A stretch of DNA of 64,000 bases from Saturnia japonica (GCA_033032175.1 CM065334.1:8367705-8431704), one strand, 5' to 3'. Shown: positions 35,110 to 47,217, numbered from the stretch's first letter. Translations and numbers: made by a program. Notes: generated by a model not told the origin, from the sequence alone.

Positions 35110-36706
35110 CATTCATCAAAAAAGTCTAAGCAACATGTACTAATTTAAATTTTAGGATGGTTCTTCACATTATAACGTTGTATTTTATTTTTAAAATAAT
35201 ATCATTAGGGTTCTATGATGTAAAAATAACAGCTGTTGTCTTTATAAGTTCTTTTAATAACAGAAGTGAACAATATTAGAATATACTGTAGAAACTAAGA
35301 TACATAAGAAACTAAACTTTTTTCTTACAAAATGAAATTTCTAAAGAAAATGTATTTATTGTGAAAGAATAGAACAATTTAATACAAAGTATGGGCTCCT
35401 CTGCTATTCAGAACTTGTCGGCAACGATTATTCATTGAATTAATGGGACTGTTTATGTCATCTTGCGGTATTCGCTCCCAATGGAATTGTAGCAAATCCT
35501 TCAGCTGTTGGGTTGTTGTCGCTCCGTCCAAGTCCTTCAAAACACGTCTCTGGAGCATGTCCCATGCGTGCTCGATGGGGTTGAGATCTGGCGATTGTGC
35601 AGGCCAGGGCTATACCCGGATGTTCTCCGTTGCAAAGTATTCACTGGTTCGCCGAGCTGTATGTGAACGCGCATTGTCATGCATTAACCTAAAATCGGAG
35701 CCAAAGGTTTGTGCAAATGGGTAGACATAAGGTCTGAGAATATCCTCAATGTAATTTTCAGCATTCATGTTTCCATTTACAAAAACGAGCTCAGTTCGCC
35801 TGTTCTTCATAATACCCGCCCATAACATAACTGTTGAGCCGCTGTATGGATGAACTTCCTGAACGCACCTGAGACTTTCAGTATTTCCGGGCCGACGATA
35901 CACTCGCACCCTTCTTGTATCAGGCTTAAACCCGAATCGCGACTCATCGGAAAACATTATTTTATCCCATTGTTCCTGGGTCCATGTTATGCGTTCTCTA
36001 CACCATTCATATCGACGAGCGCGATTCCCGTGACGTATCGGTGGGCACCTGATTGGGCGTCGAGGTCGTAGGCCGTACTCATGCAGTCGATTTCGCACAG
36101 TTTGAGGACTTACATCAACACTACTTGAAATTTGTAGCCTCAAACTTATCTCTCGAGCGGTTAACATCGGCTGGCGTCTTGCAGTCAGTTGTATGTACCG
36201 GTCTTGCCGAGTGGTTGTACTCCTTTTACGGCCTGGATGCTGTTCAGCGGGTTCTCCTGTATTATTGTAGCGCTGCCAGAGACGACAAATAACACTTCTA
36301 TGAATGCCAAAATGTCGAGATACCTGAGATTGATTACTTCCCGCTTGCAATATCCCTACAGCTCTTTGCATTTCATCTGCCATCAAATGACGTCGCTTCA
36401 TGACGTAAAGAATATCTAACAATTCAATTTTGTCGCTAACTTTATTTAAATGGTTGGTAAAATTATAAAATCAAGACTAAACGTAGCAATTAAAACGCAC
36501 TTAAATTCAAACAAATTCGCAGTCATTTGAATTTTATGAAAAAACAAAACATAATCAATTTATTTTTACAACCAGCCAGTATGTCATCAATAAAAAAAAA
36601 GTTTACTTACCTACGCACTTTGTTTGAGTAAATATTTAGAAATTAATTAATATAAATGGAACAATTTGTAATATCACGCATGTTGCTTAGACTTTTTTGA
36701 TGTGTG
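35110..36706 (-). mobile_element. Tc1/mariner-type transposon with terminal inverted repeats
   Basis: The 24-bp block at 35114-35137 (CATCAAAAAAGTC...) is repeated perfectly inverted at 36679-36702. Both ends lie next to a TA (35108-35109, 36707-36708), as expected for the TA target of this superfamily. The element is about 1.6 kb and encloses one transposase gene. The identical repeats suggest recent insertion. Confidence 0.85.
35379..36422 (-). pseudogene. Tc1-like DD34E transposase, one nonsense codon
   Basis: The frame from 36422 to the stop at 35379 is 348 codons, the normal length for the family. The N-terminus has a helix-turn-helix region (GSNQSQVSRHFGIHRS, residues ~30-45). The catalytic motif is complete: SDESRFGF, then LMHDNARSH, then SPDLNPIEHAWD, with 34 residues between the second Asp and the Glu. 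The only visible defect is a TAG at 35610-35612, between IRV and PWPAQSPD, where family members have a sense codon. It would excise and insert the element by cut and paste at TA if intact; as read here, the protein stops before the catalytic Glu. Frames on the opposite strand are shadows. Confidence 0.85.
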
Positions 36707-36736
36707 TATAATGAAAAACATTGTAACATTACTTAC

Positions 36737-36778
36737 GTTCGTTAGACATTCCTGGTTTCTTTGCCCATTCATATGTTT
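36737..36778 (-). CDS. Possible short internal exon
   Basis: ACTACAG|AAAC and GAAC|GTAAGT bound 42 nt. In one phase it reads TYEWAKKPGMSNE; a second phase is also open. The strong donor is the main support, and the upstream pyrimidine tract is poor. If real, the Tc1 element lies in the following intron. Gene not recognised. Confidence 0.2.
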
Positions 36779-36832
36779 CTGTAGTTTATTTATTTTAATT
36801 AGCCATACAAATAAAATAAATCTTTTTTATAA

Positions 36833-37524
36833 GTAGCTGTGCCCGTGGCTAAGCTTGCGTGGACTACACAATGCCGTTGGTCGGGCACGCGCGCTAATCA
36901 TGCTCCCCCGCTCCCGGCTATTTAAAATACAAAAATGCTAATTGTGGGGTTCCTTAGGAGATAGACATATACTCTCGCTGACTTTATTGGAGGTCTTTTT
37001 AATGTCTACAATGATGTAGTACATTAGGCGTAAGCTATTTACGCACCCAAATTAATTCACCGTGACCAGTTTATTTAATTTACGCGGAACTAAAAGTAGC
37101 CTAAGTTACTCCTTATAACATCAACTATCTGCCAGTGAATATTCCGTCAAAATTGGTCCAACCGTTCCGGAGATTAGCTAGAACAAACAGACAGGCAGAC
37201 AAAAAAAATGTTGTTTATTATAGGTACCGTATTATTATTGAAAAGTAAATAAAAGACCAGACTGGAACAAAAACGCGCCAATTTTTTTTTTTTTTGTTTC
37301 CCCAGAATTCGTTCTTAAATATGATATAGGCTACTTACTCCCACAATTAAGACGAATCTAACGACACCTCGACAGACAGACAGATGGACAGACAGACAGA
37401 AATTTTAAAAATTGGCTTTTTGTTATAGGTATAGAATATCGTATACTTTCATATATATGTATTTAGTAAAAAACTGTTATTTTGACATGACAAACAGACA
37501 CTTCAATTTTATTAATTGTATAGA
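36833..37524 (-). mobile_element. Helitron, family A, with a family F insert
   Basis: The 5' end is intact (plus ...TTGTATAGA|T) and the 3' CTAG is mutated to GTAG. A family F fragment interrupts it at about 37255-37385. Confidence 0.55.
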
Positions 37525-37539
37525 TTTATGCGCATTACT

Positions 37540-37755
37540 TTTAAGCATAGAAAATAAATCGTTACTAACAAAAGTTACTTCATCTTGAAGACAATTTTCT
37601 GAAGTTAAATTTTGTTCTTCGTAACTTGTTATTTGGGCACAGTTTAGGAGATAATGAAAAATTTAAATAAGTAATTTGTATTTGCGGGGTTGCGTTGGCG
37701 GTTCGGTGTTTATGGTATAAAATGAACCACGGGTGAAACCGTGGGGCACAACTAG
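37540..37755 (+). mobile_element. Helitron tail, family B
   Basis: Only the last ~215 bp, ending CACGG-GTGAAA-CCGTG-GGGCACAACTAG|T. Confidence 0.55.
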
Positions 37756-37980
37756 TTTACCTAAATAATAAAGTCTTATTGTTTGTCCCCAATGCATACC
37801 TACATAATTTATCAGATTGTGATGAAACTTGTTGATAAGTTATTCTACGCACACCCGTAAATGTTTCTAAAATAGTACCACTGTTATTTAAAAGGTGGCG
37901 TACGGTAATGAAATCGCAGACAAAGGCTAGTCTATGAAGATAACAAAGATTTGATTTTTTGTTTAATTTTTTATTTGTAA

Positions 37981-39412
37981 CTAGCTGTACCCGTGGCTTC
38001 GCTCACTTGGACTACAGAATGCCTGCGCGAATCTTGCTCCTCCGCTCCCGGCTATTTTAAAGACAAAAATGCTTATTGTGGGTGTTCCTTAGAAGATAGA
38101 TGTATACTCTACTCTAGTGTGGTGAGAGCCATGCTCGGCGAGCGAGAGGTCTCCTCCAACAGCTACGGCCAGAGTGCGGCTCTGCTCCACCCACGCAGCA
38201 CACTCAGACAGAGTGTGCTGCGCCGTGTCTTCTACAGCCCCGCACTCGTGGCACGTAGCGCTGGGCTCCCTTCTTGCTATCTTGTGCAGGTACCATCCGA
38301 AGCAACCGTGTCCGGACAGTATCTGCACAATTCTGAAAGTCAGGGAGCCCCGCTCCCTACTTATCCATTCCCGGAGGACCGGGCGGACGGCGTCTATGGT
38401 ATAACGCCCATAGCGCGCGTCCGCCAGGTCCTCCTCCCACCTCCTGATGACATCTTCCCGGGCCTCCCGCCGGATCTACCTCTATGGGAGCTGGAGGCTC
38501 CCCTAACTCTCTCCTCACCGCCGTGAATTTATGCACGGCGGCGAGCACCTCCGCCTCCAGTTCCCACGGCGGGGAGCCGGCAAGAGCACAGGCCGCCCCC
38601 GCAGACACCGATCGGTACCCACGAATGACCCTCAGCGCCACGACCCGCTGCGTAGCATGCAACACGCGTCGATTCGTGGCGCTAAGGGCATCCGACCATA
38701 TCGGTGCCCCGTAGACGGCCATGCTCCGCACTACTCCAGAAAATAAGCGGCGACAGCTCGCGCCCGGCCCCCCCGAGTTCGTAAGACGCCGGCCGAGAGC
38801 CGCCGCCGCTCCCACTATCCGCGGTTCGAGTCCCTTAAAATGGGACTCGAATCGCCAACGACCGTCCAGGATGAGGCCCAGATATTTCATCTGGGTCCCA
38901 GCCCGGACCCTTATACCCTCTACATATATGTGGGCCCCAGGAGGCGACCCACACCGAGGCCCATGGAAGAGAAGGGCCTCGGTCTTCTCAGCCGCCACCC
39001 TAAGGCCCAACGACTTTATGCGCTTGACCACAAGGGCAGTGCCCTCTGTGGCCAGGCGCGCCACCTCCTCAAAACTTCCCCCCCGGGCTACAACCAGGGT
39101 GTCGTCCGCGTAGCACAGCACCCGAATCCCCGAAGGGAGCGCTACGCGGAGCACCCAGTCGTAGCCCATGTAAAACTTAAAGTACCCTAAGTTACTCCCT
39201 ATATCATCAGCTAACTATCAGTGAAAGTCCTGTTAAAATCGATCAAACCGTTTCGCAGATTATCCGGAACAAACAGACAGACAGAAAGACAGAGAAAATT
39301 TTAAAAAATGGGCTTTTAATTATAGGTGTCGTATATACTTTTATATGCATTTAGTAAAAATCTGTTATTTTGACTTTACAAACAGACGCGTCAATTTTAT
39401 TAATTGTATAGA
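37981..39412 (-). mobile_element. Helitron, family A, with an R1-type LINE fragment in place of its centre
   Basis: Both Helitron ends are intact: A|CTAG at 37981-37984, and the 5' end at 39411-39412 (plus ...TTGTATAGA|T). The family A body is present from 37981 to ~38110 and from ~39175 to 39412. The ~200-300 bp normally between them is replaced by ~1.06 kb of reverse transcriptase sequence. This could be capture during Helitron movement, or insertion with deletion. Confidence 0.65.
38111..39175 (-). pseudogene. R1-clade non-LTR reverse transcriptase fragment
   Basis: The minus strand encodes the second half of a reverse transcriptase with the catalytic box CYADDTLVVA. This is followed by the thumb region, a Leu/Arg/Ala-rich tail and a C-terminal Cys motif (CHECGAVEDTAQHTLSEC) typical of R1/TRAS-type ORF2. 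A one-base shift near 38480 splits it into two frames (38357-39169 and 38089-38478). Both ends are missing, and there is no 3' UTR or poly(A). It is much more GC-rich than its surroundings. R1 elements normally sit in 28S rDNA; no rDNA is present here. Confidence 0.75.
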
Positions 39413-39413
39413 T

Positions 39414-39636
39414 GGGTAAACTCAAAAACTACTGGAATTATTTTTAAAATTCATTCACCAATATAAAGCTACAGTATCAGCGAGTAACATAGGCTATATT
39501 ATAATTTGAAAAAAATATTTATTTCAAATAAAAATGTCGATAGTTTTACACAAAGTATAAAAAATCACCTACACGGATGCGTTGGCAATGTTTGTCGTAT
39601 AAAATTAACACGGGTGAACCCGTGGGACACAGTTAG
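39414..39636 (+). mobile_element. Helitron tail, family E
   Basis: Starts right after the previous Helitron and ends CACGG-GTGAAC-CCGTG-GGACACAGTTAG, a mutated terminus. Confidence 0.5.
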
Positions 39637-39857
39637 TTACTTATAAAATACTAAATAAGTCAATAGTATTTGTGTTTTTTGAGTTCTCTTCACCGCAGTC
39701 CAGCCCAGTCGTGATCGCCGGGACTTTGGGTATTATGCTGTACCTCAAGTTTATACGTCCATTTCTTGCGTTGTAGCCAACACCGAGACTCGGGCTCGGT
39801 ACGACCCGAGGCAGAATAAAACCTGCGAAAGATTCAATGAAATATACTAAAATTAAC

Positions 39858-40085
39858 AAAAAGAAAACGGACTTAAATGATTTTGAAGAGTTTCCTTATG
39901 TATCTTCGAAGTTGAAGGTCCAATACCAATGAAATTAAAACGGGACCATCCTTGAGGTATCCCCTATCCAACAAAAAAAGAATCATCCAAATCGGTTAAT
40001 AAACAAAGAAGTTATAGCTGAATATCCATAAAAAAAATGTACATTCGAATTGAATATCCTTCGTCTTTTTTTTAAGTCGGTTAAA
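39858..40085 (+). repeat. Interspersed repeat, family G
   Basis: Direct copy of the 4068-4335 repeat. Confidence 0.55.
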
Positions 40086-41279
40086 AAGAGAAAAACATAG
40101 GTTTTAGCCTACGAGGGAATGAGATAACATTATAGACGGTTAACGCAAGTCATAATTTTCACAATTATGTTCGTCATCGAAATAGCCTAGCGGAGTGGCG
40201 ACAAGACTTGTACGCACTGTTGCATGTTCAGTAAGAATGCTCGATAGCTAGATCCCAGGTGATTTAGATTTTTTTTAAAGAGATTTATTGAAGATATTTT
40301 GTTTTTTTTTTAAGGTTTCACTTCTAGACTTCTAGCGCGTGTGAACTGCACACATGTTTTTAATACGCTTTTATTAACTTCATACGTAGTATGTATGTAT
40401 GTAAGTAACGGAGCATTAAACACGATTTTGACCCTCTTCAAAACGTCGGGCTAACTCGAAATTTGGCATACTTATTATAGACAGATGAAAATTTAATATT
40501 TAAATAACGGAAATCCAACTAAAAATGCAAAAAAAACTTTTTTTCTTAAATTTTTTTACACTATTCTTAATGCAAATTAATTTTTTCAGTTGGATTTTCT
40601 ATAAAAGCGTGTTTTTTTTCTATTACTTTTTAATGATTAATCTGACAATATGACTCCTAAATCACCTGATGGGTCAGTATAATACAGTACAAAACTGACA
40701 GTCTTTGTCGTTAAGCCGGCTTGCTGGAATGCCTCTTGGTAGTGTTGACTGGAAGTTACCTACTACGTAATATCTCATTTTCGAGCAGACCAAATCCTAA
40801 AGTTTTATATTGTGTTTGTCTCTTTTACTGTCGCTTTTTCGTTTCATCGCGTTTCAAAGTTTTCACTTCAAAAAACTTGATATTATAGTTTTCCTTCGCC
40901 CCCACCCGCTCCACCCCTGGTCAAAACCCTGGGGCTATGCCCATGAATTAAATGTTCGTAGGAGTAAATCAAAATGTATTTTTTATTACCAATGACAAAT
41001 ATAAACCACAGCATAGTTGCCTTATTTTGAATCTATTAATATCGGAAAAAAATTGAGTTTTATAAGAATTCGTTGTTTATTTTAGTGATGTAGGTACCGG
41101 TTAACCGATCCGGCTTTCGATCGAATTTAATTGTGATCACTCATGAATTTTTAATAGTAGTTAATAAAACAATTTATATAATAAAGTCGTAATCTGTGAT
41201 ACACGTAGCACAGAATATAAAGTAATATCTGGTGACTCTGGATATGAAAGTGTAATTTTCTTATCGTTATAGGTTTAGC
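40086..41279. other. Gene-free stretch
   Basis: No coding region. A short GTAT microsatellite lies at about 40388-40404. Nothing else recognised. Confidence 0.4.
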
Positions 41280-41545
41280 ATTGTGGCTCAATATGATAGC
41301 ACGCTAAGCCTTGTGGAAAACTGGCTTTCAAATGCAGCTGCCGGAACACACCTATTGGTGTTTGGCGACAGATTTTCAACTTGAGGGTGGTAGCTAGCCA
41401 GACGGGCATTAGAAAAAGCCCTACCACGATGCAATGGTTTCATCACGATGTTTTCCTTCACCGGGCGATCAGGCTCATTGCAAGAATTTAAAATCACGTC
41501 GATCAACGCGGACTCTGTGCACGCAACCAACTGAGCCACCATTGC
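41280..41545 (-). mobile_element. tRNA-derived SINE, family K
   Basis: Read on the minus strand, the head GGTGGCTCAGTTGGTTGCG is an A-box-like tRNA start, followed by a decayed B box. The body shares long blocks with 57418-58195 and 59830-60085. It ends with ATTGAGCCACAATG. A weak family L-like block follows at ~41825-41900. Confidence 0.6.
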
Positions 41546-42339
41546 TTCAATTACCGACTAACAAACCTGGTGTAAAAGTTTTAACATTACAAACAATATT
41601 GAAAACAAGCTTCAAGCAAGTTATAGAAAGATTTTGAATCCCTGTTTGTTTTGTTAGATTTTTGTGTCTACTCTATTATTTATTGACAATTTGTAAACTA
41701 CTGTGGAAACTTGTAAATTCCTTTCTTCTATCTACATCTAAGTAATGTAACTCTGTACATAGCTGTAAGTTTTCATAAAATATTATAATAAAATAGTAAA
41801 AGGTAGGAAACAGGTAGATGACTCGCATTGTGGTAAACGGTTACCATCGTCTATGGACAGCTGCAAAGCCGGTGAACCTGTCAAAGTCTCTAATGCCTCC
41901 AGGGCCCTTAAAGCTAACAGTACAGTAAGTTCGAAATAAAATGTAATAGTGTGTTGACCAACTTGGTAAACGTATTTCACTTAAAAAGTCACTTATTATA
42001 ATAAGGTATAGCCCTGGGGGACAACTAAAGTTTCGAGCTCTTAGAAAACTGTGCAGTATTTGTATTTGTAATCACACTAGGTACTTGGAGATATTAAAAA
42101 AAAATTAAATGTTAGTTAAGCAGCTCATGATTTGAAAATGCCATACTTCTGTGATTAGTTAGGGCCTGTCAGGAAGTTTTCAAAGTTTCATTATAATAGT
42201 ACCACTGTTGTTTAAAAGGTGGCGTACGAGTCGTTTCATTTAAAAAATAACGGTAATGAAATCTCAAACAAAGGCTAGTCTATACCAATACTATAAAGAG
42301 GAAAGATTTGATTTTTTGTTTAATTATTTATTTGGACGA

Positions 42340-42718
42340 GAAATTGCCCGCGCGAAGTTTGCTCCTCCGCTCTCGGCTATTTTAAAGACAAAAATGCTTA
42401 TTGTGAGTTTTCTTTAGAAGATAGATGTATACTCTCCCGGATTTTTTTTGTAGGTCTTTTTAAAGCCTATGATTATGTAGTACATTAATTTGCTATATCT
42501 CTTATGGTTTACTCAGTAAAAGCCATTTAAACACCCGAATTGATTCACCATGACCAATTTTTTTATTTGTGTGGACCCTAATTCTTTTTCTACAATAAAA
42601 GTAGCCTAAATTACTCCCTATATCATCAGCTATCTATCAGTGAAAGTCCCGTCATAATCGGTCCAACCGTTTCGGAGATTGCCCGGAACAAACAGACAGA
42701 CAAAAAATTTTAAAATTG
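42340..42718 (-). mobile_element. Helitron, family A, both tips lost
   Basis: Body matches family A from the GC-rich tail to the run after 'aacaaacagacagaca'. Neither CTAG nor the TCTATA start remains. Confidence 0.5.
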
Positions 42719-42840
42719 AGGCTGCGCCAGTTTAAAGTATTTTTACCGATAACAACGTCGTTATCATTACAATAAGACTTTAATATTACTCTTGGTAGCT
42801 AACTAAATTCCTTACCTCAAAAAATTACAATCAAGTCATA

Positions 42841-43321
42841 ATCAAAATAATCTTTATTCAATTTATGCCCTAAGAAGGCACTTATGAATGTCAAAACACT
42901 ACTGCCCGTTCGAAAAACGTTTCAAACATCGAGTAGAACCGGTAAGAAACTCTACTGTACAAGTGTTTAATACAACAGGTACAATAATAATAATTAAGTG
43001 TATGCACAGAGGAGTCACTTCCCAGACATTACTATCGTTCACATAATGATCCATCCTATAATAACCTTTTGTCAGTAAAACCCGCTTGACATGGTCCATG
43101 AACTTGTTGTCCGGCAAATCAGTAATGTGCTTCGGGATCTTGTTATAGAACCTAACACTATTACCTAAAACACTTTTATTAGTCTTACTAAGTCTAAAAC
43201 ACGGTATGATTAATTTATCTCTATTACTAGTATTAACATTGTGCTGATCTTTGACAAAATCCAGCTTGTCCAAGTTTTTACGAACATACATTATGTTATC
43301 GAAGATGTATTGGGAGGGCAA
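42841..43321 (-). pseudogene. LINE reverse transcriptase C-terminal fragment with 3' end
   Basis: A 140-codon frame reads ...VRFYNKIPKHITDLPDNKF and LLTKGYYRMDHYVND. This matches the 'YN.LP..I..L....F...VK..L..K.YY...DY' end of Jockey-like non-LTR ORFs. The element's 3' end lies towards 42841. A similar remnant is at 56400-56500. Confidence 0.6.
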
Positions 43322-44058
43322 AGTTAAAATAACATATCTGGTTTTATCCTGTAAGGCTTAACACGACCTATCGAGAGCTAGTTCACTACAACGCCCAAAG
43401 GTTCTCTTGTCGCACAGACTCTTCTAGTCAGATTTAAGAAATTCTTATTGCCTTTGAAAGCATATTTACAGAGGAAGGTTATTAGGCTATATAACTTCAC
43501 GAGACGTTCCTAAGGAGCAAAACAGGAAACATAAACAGCAAGCTATAGGCAAAACTGGGGAATGAGAACAAAAATAGGTTACACAATTTTTAGTAATCTG
43601 TTGCTAAATCATTGATTCATCACGACGAAACAATTATCCGTCCAACTGATAAACATGAAAAATAATTTCTCCGAATAACCGGATAAGGAAAAAGTGCAGC
43701 CCATCATTATCAAAGATAATTTGACTTTATTTATTGCTCGATTGTGAAAAAAATAAAATACATTAATCCACTACATATGATACGGTTTTCAAATAATAAT
43801 ATTGTATCGAATGTCTTCACGGTTAAATTTGCAGTTTTTTTTTAAATTCACTGTTTTCTAAACATTGGTACCTTTCACTATGTTAGTTCTTTATGGTAGG
43901 TTCATACATTTTGCAATCGAATTTTAGTATCGAAAAACCTTATCACAGTAGCTTACTTAATGCGATGCATTTTCGTCTGTATAGACCTGCATACTCAATG
44001 AATGCATGTCTAGTTTTGGACTCAGCTATTACCAAAGTGATGACCTATAGAGAGAATA

Positions 44059-44697
44059 CTAGCTGTGCCCCACGGTATCACTCGTGTTAAATTTACCCGA
44101 CAAACACTGCGCCGTTAACGCACCCTTATAGGCTATCATAATTTTTCTTCCCGCAAGTACAAATTATTTTAATTTTTCATTATCTCTTAAACTACGTGTC
44201 CAAATAACATGCTATAAAGAGCAAAATTTAACTTATGATGAAGTAACTTTTGTTCGTAACGATTAATATGTAATACCATGTCTAAAAATAATGTTCATAA
44301 ATCACTTTCTAATTTTTAACAATTTTTTGTCATAAAATAGCTTATTGTGGCTTATATATATGAGATATGTATATGCTATTGCTGATATTTTTTAGATATG
44401 CTATGGACCAATATTTTTGTATAACATTTTATTTACGTATCATTAACCATTATACCAGCGCAAGCAGATAAATCAGTTCAGGAGGGCTTCCGCCTCCGAC
44501 GTACTTAACAAAAATCAATACTAAAGGCTAGCTGACAGTTATAGCCTAATGTTAGATAGCTTATACTATTCCTCGTCAGTCTAGCTATCCTATATAAAAA
44601 GATTTTTTTGAATCCGAAAGGTAGTTCCAGAGTTTAGCGTGTTTAAACAAACAAACAATAAAACTCTTCCGCTTGGCTATATTAGTATAAATATAGA
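44059..44697 (-). mobile_element. Complete non-autonomous Helitron, family B
   Basis: A|CTAG at 44059-44062 and 5' A|TCTATATTTATACTAATAT on the minus strand ending at 44697. 639 bp. Confidence 0.65.
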
Positions 44698-44759
44698 TTA
44701 AAGTTGTCTTTAGTAGTAGGAGATATTAAGAGAGGTAGTATAAAAATAAATTTCTTTGG

Positions 44760-44890
44760 AGATTTATCTCTATTTGGAGCAGTCCGACTGGTGGAATACC
44801 TCCACTTTACAGAAGTTAGCAGCCAAATAACCTTGAGTTGTGTTCCCGCGGTGAGTAGGGTTTTCAGAGCTCCTTGAGATAAGACAGTTC
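44760..44890 (-). repeat. Interspersed repeat, family L
   Basis: Inverted copy with 'ggagctctgaaaaccctactcaccg'-like text. Confidence 0.5.
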
Positions 44891-44935
44891 AAGGTCAAAC
44901 GCACTATGTAGTTATATCCATGGTATATTAATATT

Positions 44936-45280
44936 ATGGATATAAATGAGAACTTACGGGAATTGAGTATGTTATCCCTGAAACATAGACGCTTGGTAGC
45001 TGATCTGATGTTTTTATATAATTTGATGAACAATAATATTGATTGTTCATGTTTCTTGGAACGAATTGGTCTAAGGACTACAACTAAACATATCCGTAAA
45101 CCCCAGACCTTTCACGTTCGTTCAACCAAGACCAATTATGCCCATAATTCAGTGTTGATAAGATGTACACAGTTATTTAATGCTAAAGCTGAAAATTTCG
45201 ACATATTTTCTGACAGTAATGCAGCGTTTAGAAGAAAAGCTATTGATTTATTCAGAGTTTGTTAAATATATGTGATTATT

Positions 45281-45313
<33 letters not shown>

Positions 45314-45515
45314 CATTCACGCCAGAAGCACTACATCGTTCTTTTTGATGCAAATAATATTTAATTCATAATTTCGTTGGAGTATAGAATCATTATAACT
45401 TTATTGTATTACGATTGAAATCATTTTTGGCTAAGTCAATATGTCAACTTAATTATGTATGTAAGTTAGAATTTAAGAGCTGTAGATTTCTTGAAATAAA
45501 TAAATATTAAAAAAC
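44936..45515 (+). pseudogene. 5'-truncated LINE tail with 3' UTR
   Basis: A 109-codon frame reads LSLKHRRLVADLMFLYNLMN, then a Thr/Arg/His stretch and LFNAKAENFDIF. This is the usual end of Jockey/CR1-like reverse transcriptase ORFs. The 3' UTR holds a CA microsatellite and ends in (AAAT)n near 45510. Confidence 0.6.
45281..45315 (+). repeat. (CA)n microsatellite
   Basis: Nearly pure AC repeat of ~35 bases in the LINE 3' UTR. Confidence 0.85.
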
Positions 45516-45639
45516 TTCTTACATGCACCTTTGTAGTAGGTATAAAATACGAATCGAAATACTGATAAGCTTGTAAGCTATATAAAGCTAGCATAGGTTG
45601 AACTGGCAATTCCTCGATTACTTAGAAGCGACCCAGAAA

Positions 45640-45900
45640 AAAGCTTGACATTGGCAGCATTTCCTGAGCATTTGAGATTTCTAGATGCGACATTGGCGCC
45701 CTTTCCTTAAAGCAATTAAGAATTATACCTCTAACTTTGGTGCCCTTTCCCCAGGGAAAATAGTCCAGACCATTTTAGATTTCTAGATACGTTATTAGCG
45801 CCTTTACCCTGAAGCCTTTGAGATTTCTAGATGCGACATTGGCGCTTTTTCTCTTGAGTATTTGAGATTGCTAGGTGCGACGGGGATTCCCCTGATAGAA
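45640..45900 (+). repeat. Degenerate tandem repeat, ~50-100 bp period
   Basis: Four diverged copies of TTTGAGATTTCTAGATGCGA followed by CATTGGCGCC-like text, beginning near 45672, 45768, 45821 and 45865. Non-coding. From 45900 to 46265 nothing else is recognised apart from a weak inverted repeat around the sequence AAGGAGTTA. Confidence 0.45.
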
Positions 45901-46265
45901 AAATCAAATTATCAAAAATTAATAGTAAAAGTAATTATTACCGAATTAGAACCAATTTGTCTTGACTTAAGGAGTTAAATTTTTACATATTGGTTCAGTT
46001 CCAATGGCAATGCATTTTTATGTTAAACATCACATGAATCGACATCCAGAATTGACTCCACACGAAATAACTCCTTAATGATTAACAGCTTAGACAAGAC
46101 ATTTTGTATCCACGTTTAATTTTGATTGCCCAATGTAAATCGTATCATATCCTGGCTGCTGCAGCCAGGGTTGGCTTAAAACGAGAGAACTTCTCAACAG
46201 CCAGGAGCACAGATTCGAAACTTTGCAAGTTTGTTTTGAAAAATATTATTTCAAATGAAGACCTG

Positions 46266-46740
46266 TTTTTACCCGACTGCGAAAAGGAGGGTTATGTATT
46301 TCGAGCGTATGTATTTATTATTATTATTCTAAACGGGGGTCGTGCAGGCTTAGCAGTCCTGTATCACTGTGACCAATGAGATCTATTGTGATCGCCTCAC
46401 ACTACTAAGGCTCCCCATCAAGTTCTATAGCTTTAATATACTGTAGGACTTTTTTGGCAGAGAACAACTGAACCTCTTCTGGGAGCAGCACGTGTTTACC
46501 GAGTTACCGAATGTATGTATGTATGTAAGTTTATTTATTTGCCACGCTCTGTAGCCTAAATGACAGCGATGGATTATTGCATACAAGGATTCATTAGATT
46601 CGTCTTAATTATGGGAATAACATAAATCTATATGGTATGACGTCTGAGATTTAAATAAAAAACAAAAATAGAAGAGAAAAAATTAGTGATTTTATTTCAG
46701 TCAGGATTTTTGTTGCCTTTTTATTAATAATATGGCTTGT
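46266..46740 (+). repeat. Family F repeat with a ~190-bp insert
   Basis: Family F text before ~46318 and after ~46510. The insert between them is not seen elsewhere in the window. Confidence 0.5.
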
Positions 46741-47157
46741 TCAAATATATTAACTATAAATTACGATATAGTTAAGAACGTTTACTATATACTATAAAAA
46801 ACGTACTCTACGGATAAAATTTTTACTCTACACAAGCTTTTATCAGCCCTATGATGAGTCCTCGGAAGATCAATCAAAATAAAGAGATGTTTGTAGCAAC
46901 TGGTGGAAGTGTTTCAACGGTCAGAAATGCTTTCTTAGGGTCTAAATTTAATAAAGTAATTTTGATTTGACCTGACCTTAAAAACTATGAAGAAACAATT
47001 ATCAATATTACGTTCTGTGAAAGCGTTCAGAGATTAAAATAAACAAAACCTAATTAAAATAACAAAAAAGAAAACGAATTATTTCTTGTTTTGAAATGTA
47101 ACCGATGCGTGATAGATTCGAAGATTAAAAACAAATTAGATTAAATTTCAAATCACT

Positions 47158-47166
47158 TATATATAA
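47158..47166 (+). promoter_or_regulatory. TATA box of the Gly-rich secreted-protein gene
   Basis: TATATATAA 52-60 bases upstream of the ATG at 47218. Confidence 0.55.
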
Positions 47167-47217
47167 CGTTTAATTAGTGACTTTAGAACATACGACATTT
47201 ACTGAAAAGCGAACGAG

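Noticed and set aside
35443..36419. Plus-strand frames over the Tc1 element
   Set aside because: Antisense shadows of the DD34E transposase.
38111..39175. An rDNA locus implied by an R1 element
   Set aside because: No 28S sequence flanks it; both sides are Helitron sequence.
38089..39190. Several plus-strand frames over the GC-rich block
   Set aside because: They are antisense to the R1 reverse transcriptase fragment, which has the recognisable YADD box on the minus strand. GC-rich DNA lacks stops by chance.
45960..46110. A MITE bounded by inverted AAGGAGTTA/TAACTCCTT
   Set aside because: The inverted match is short, and no target duplication or second copy was seen.
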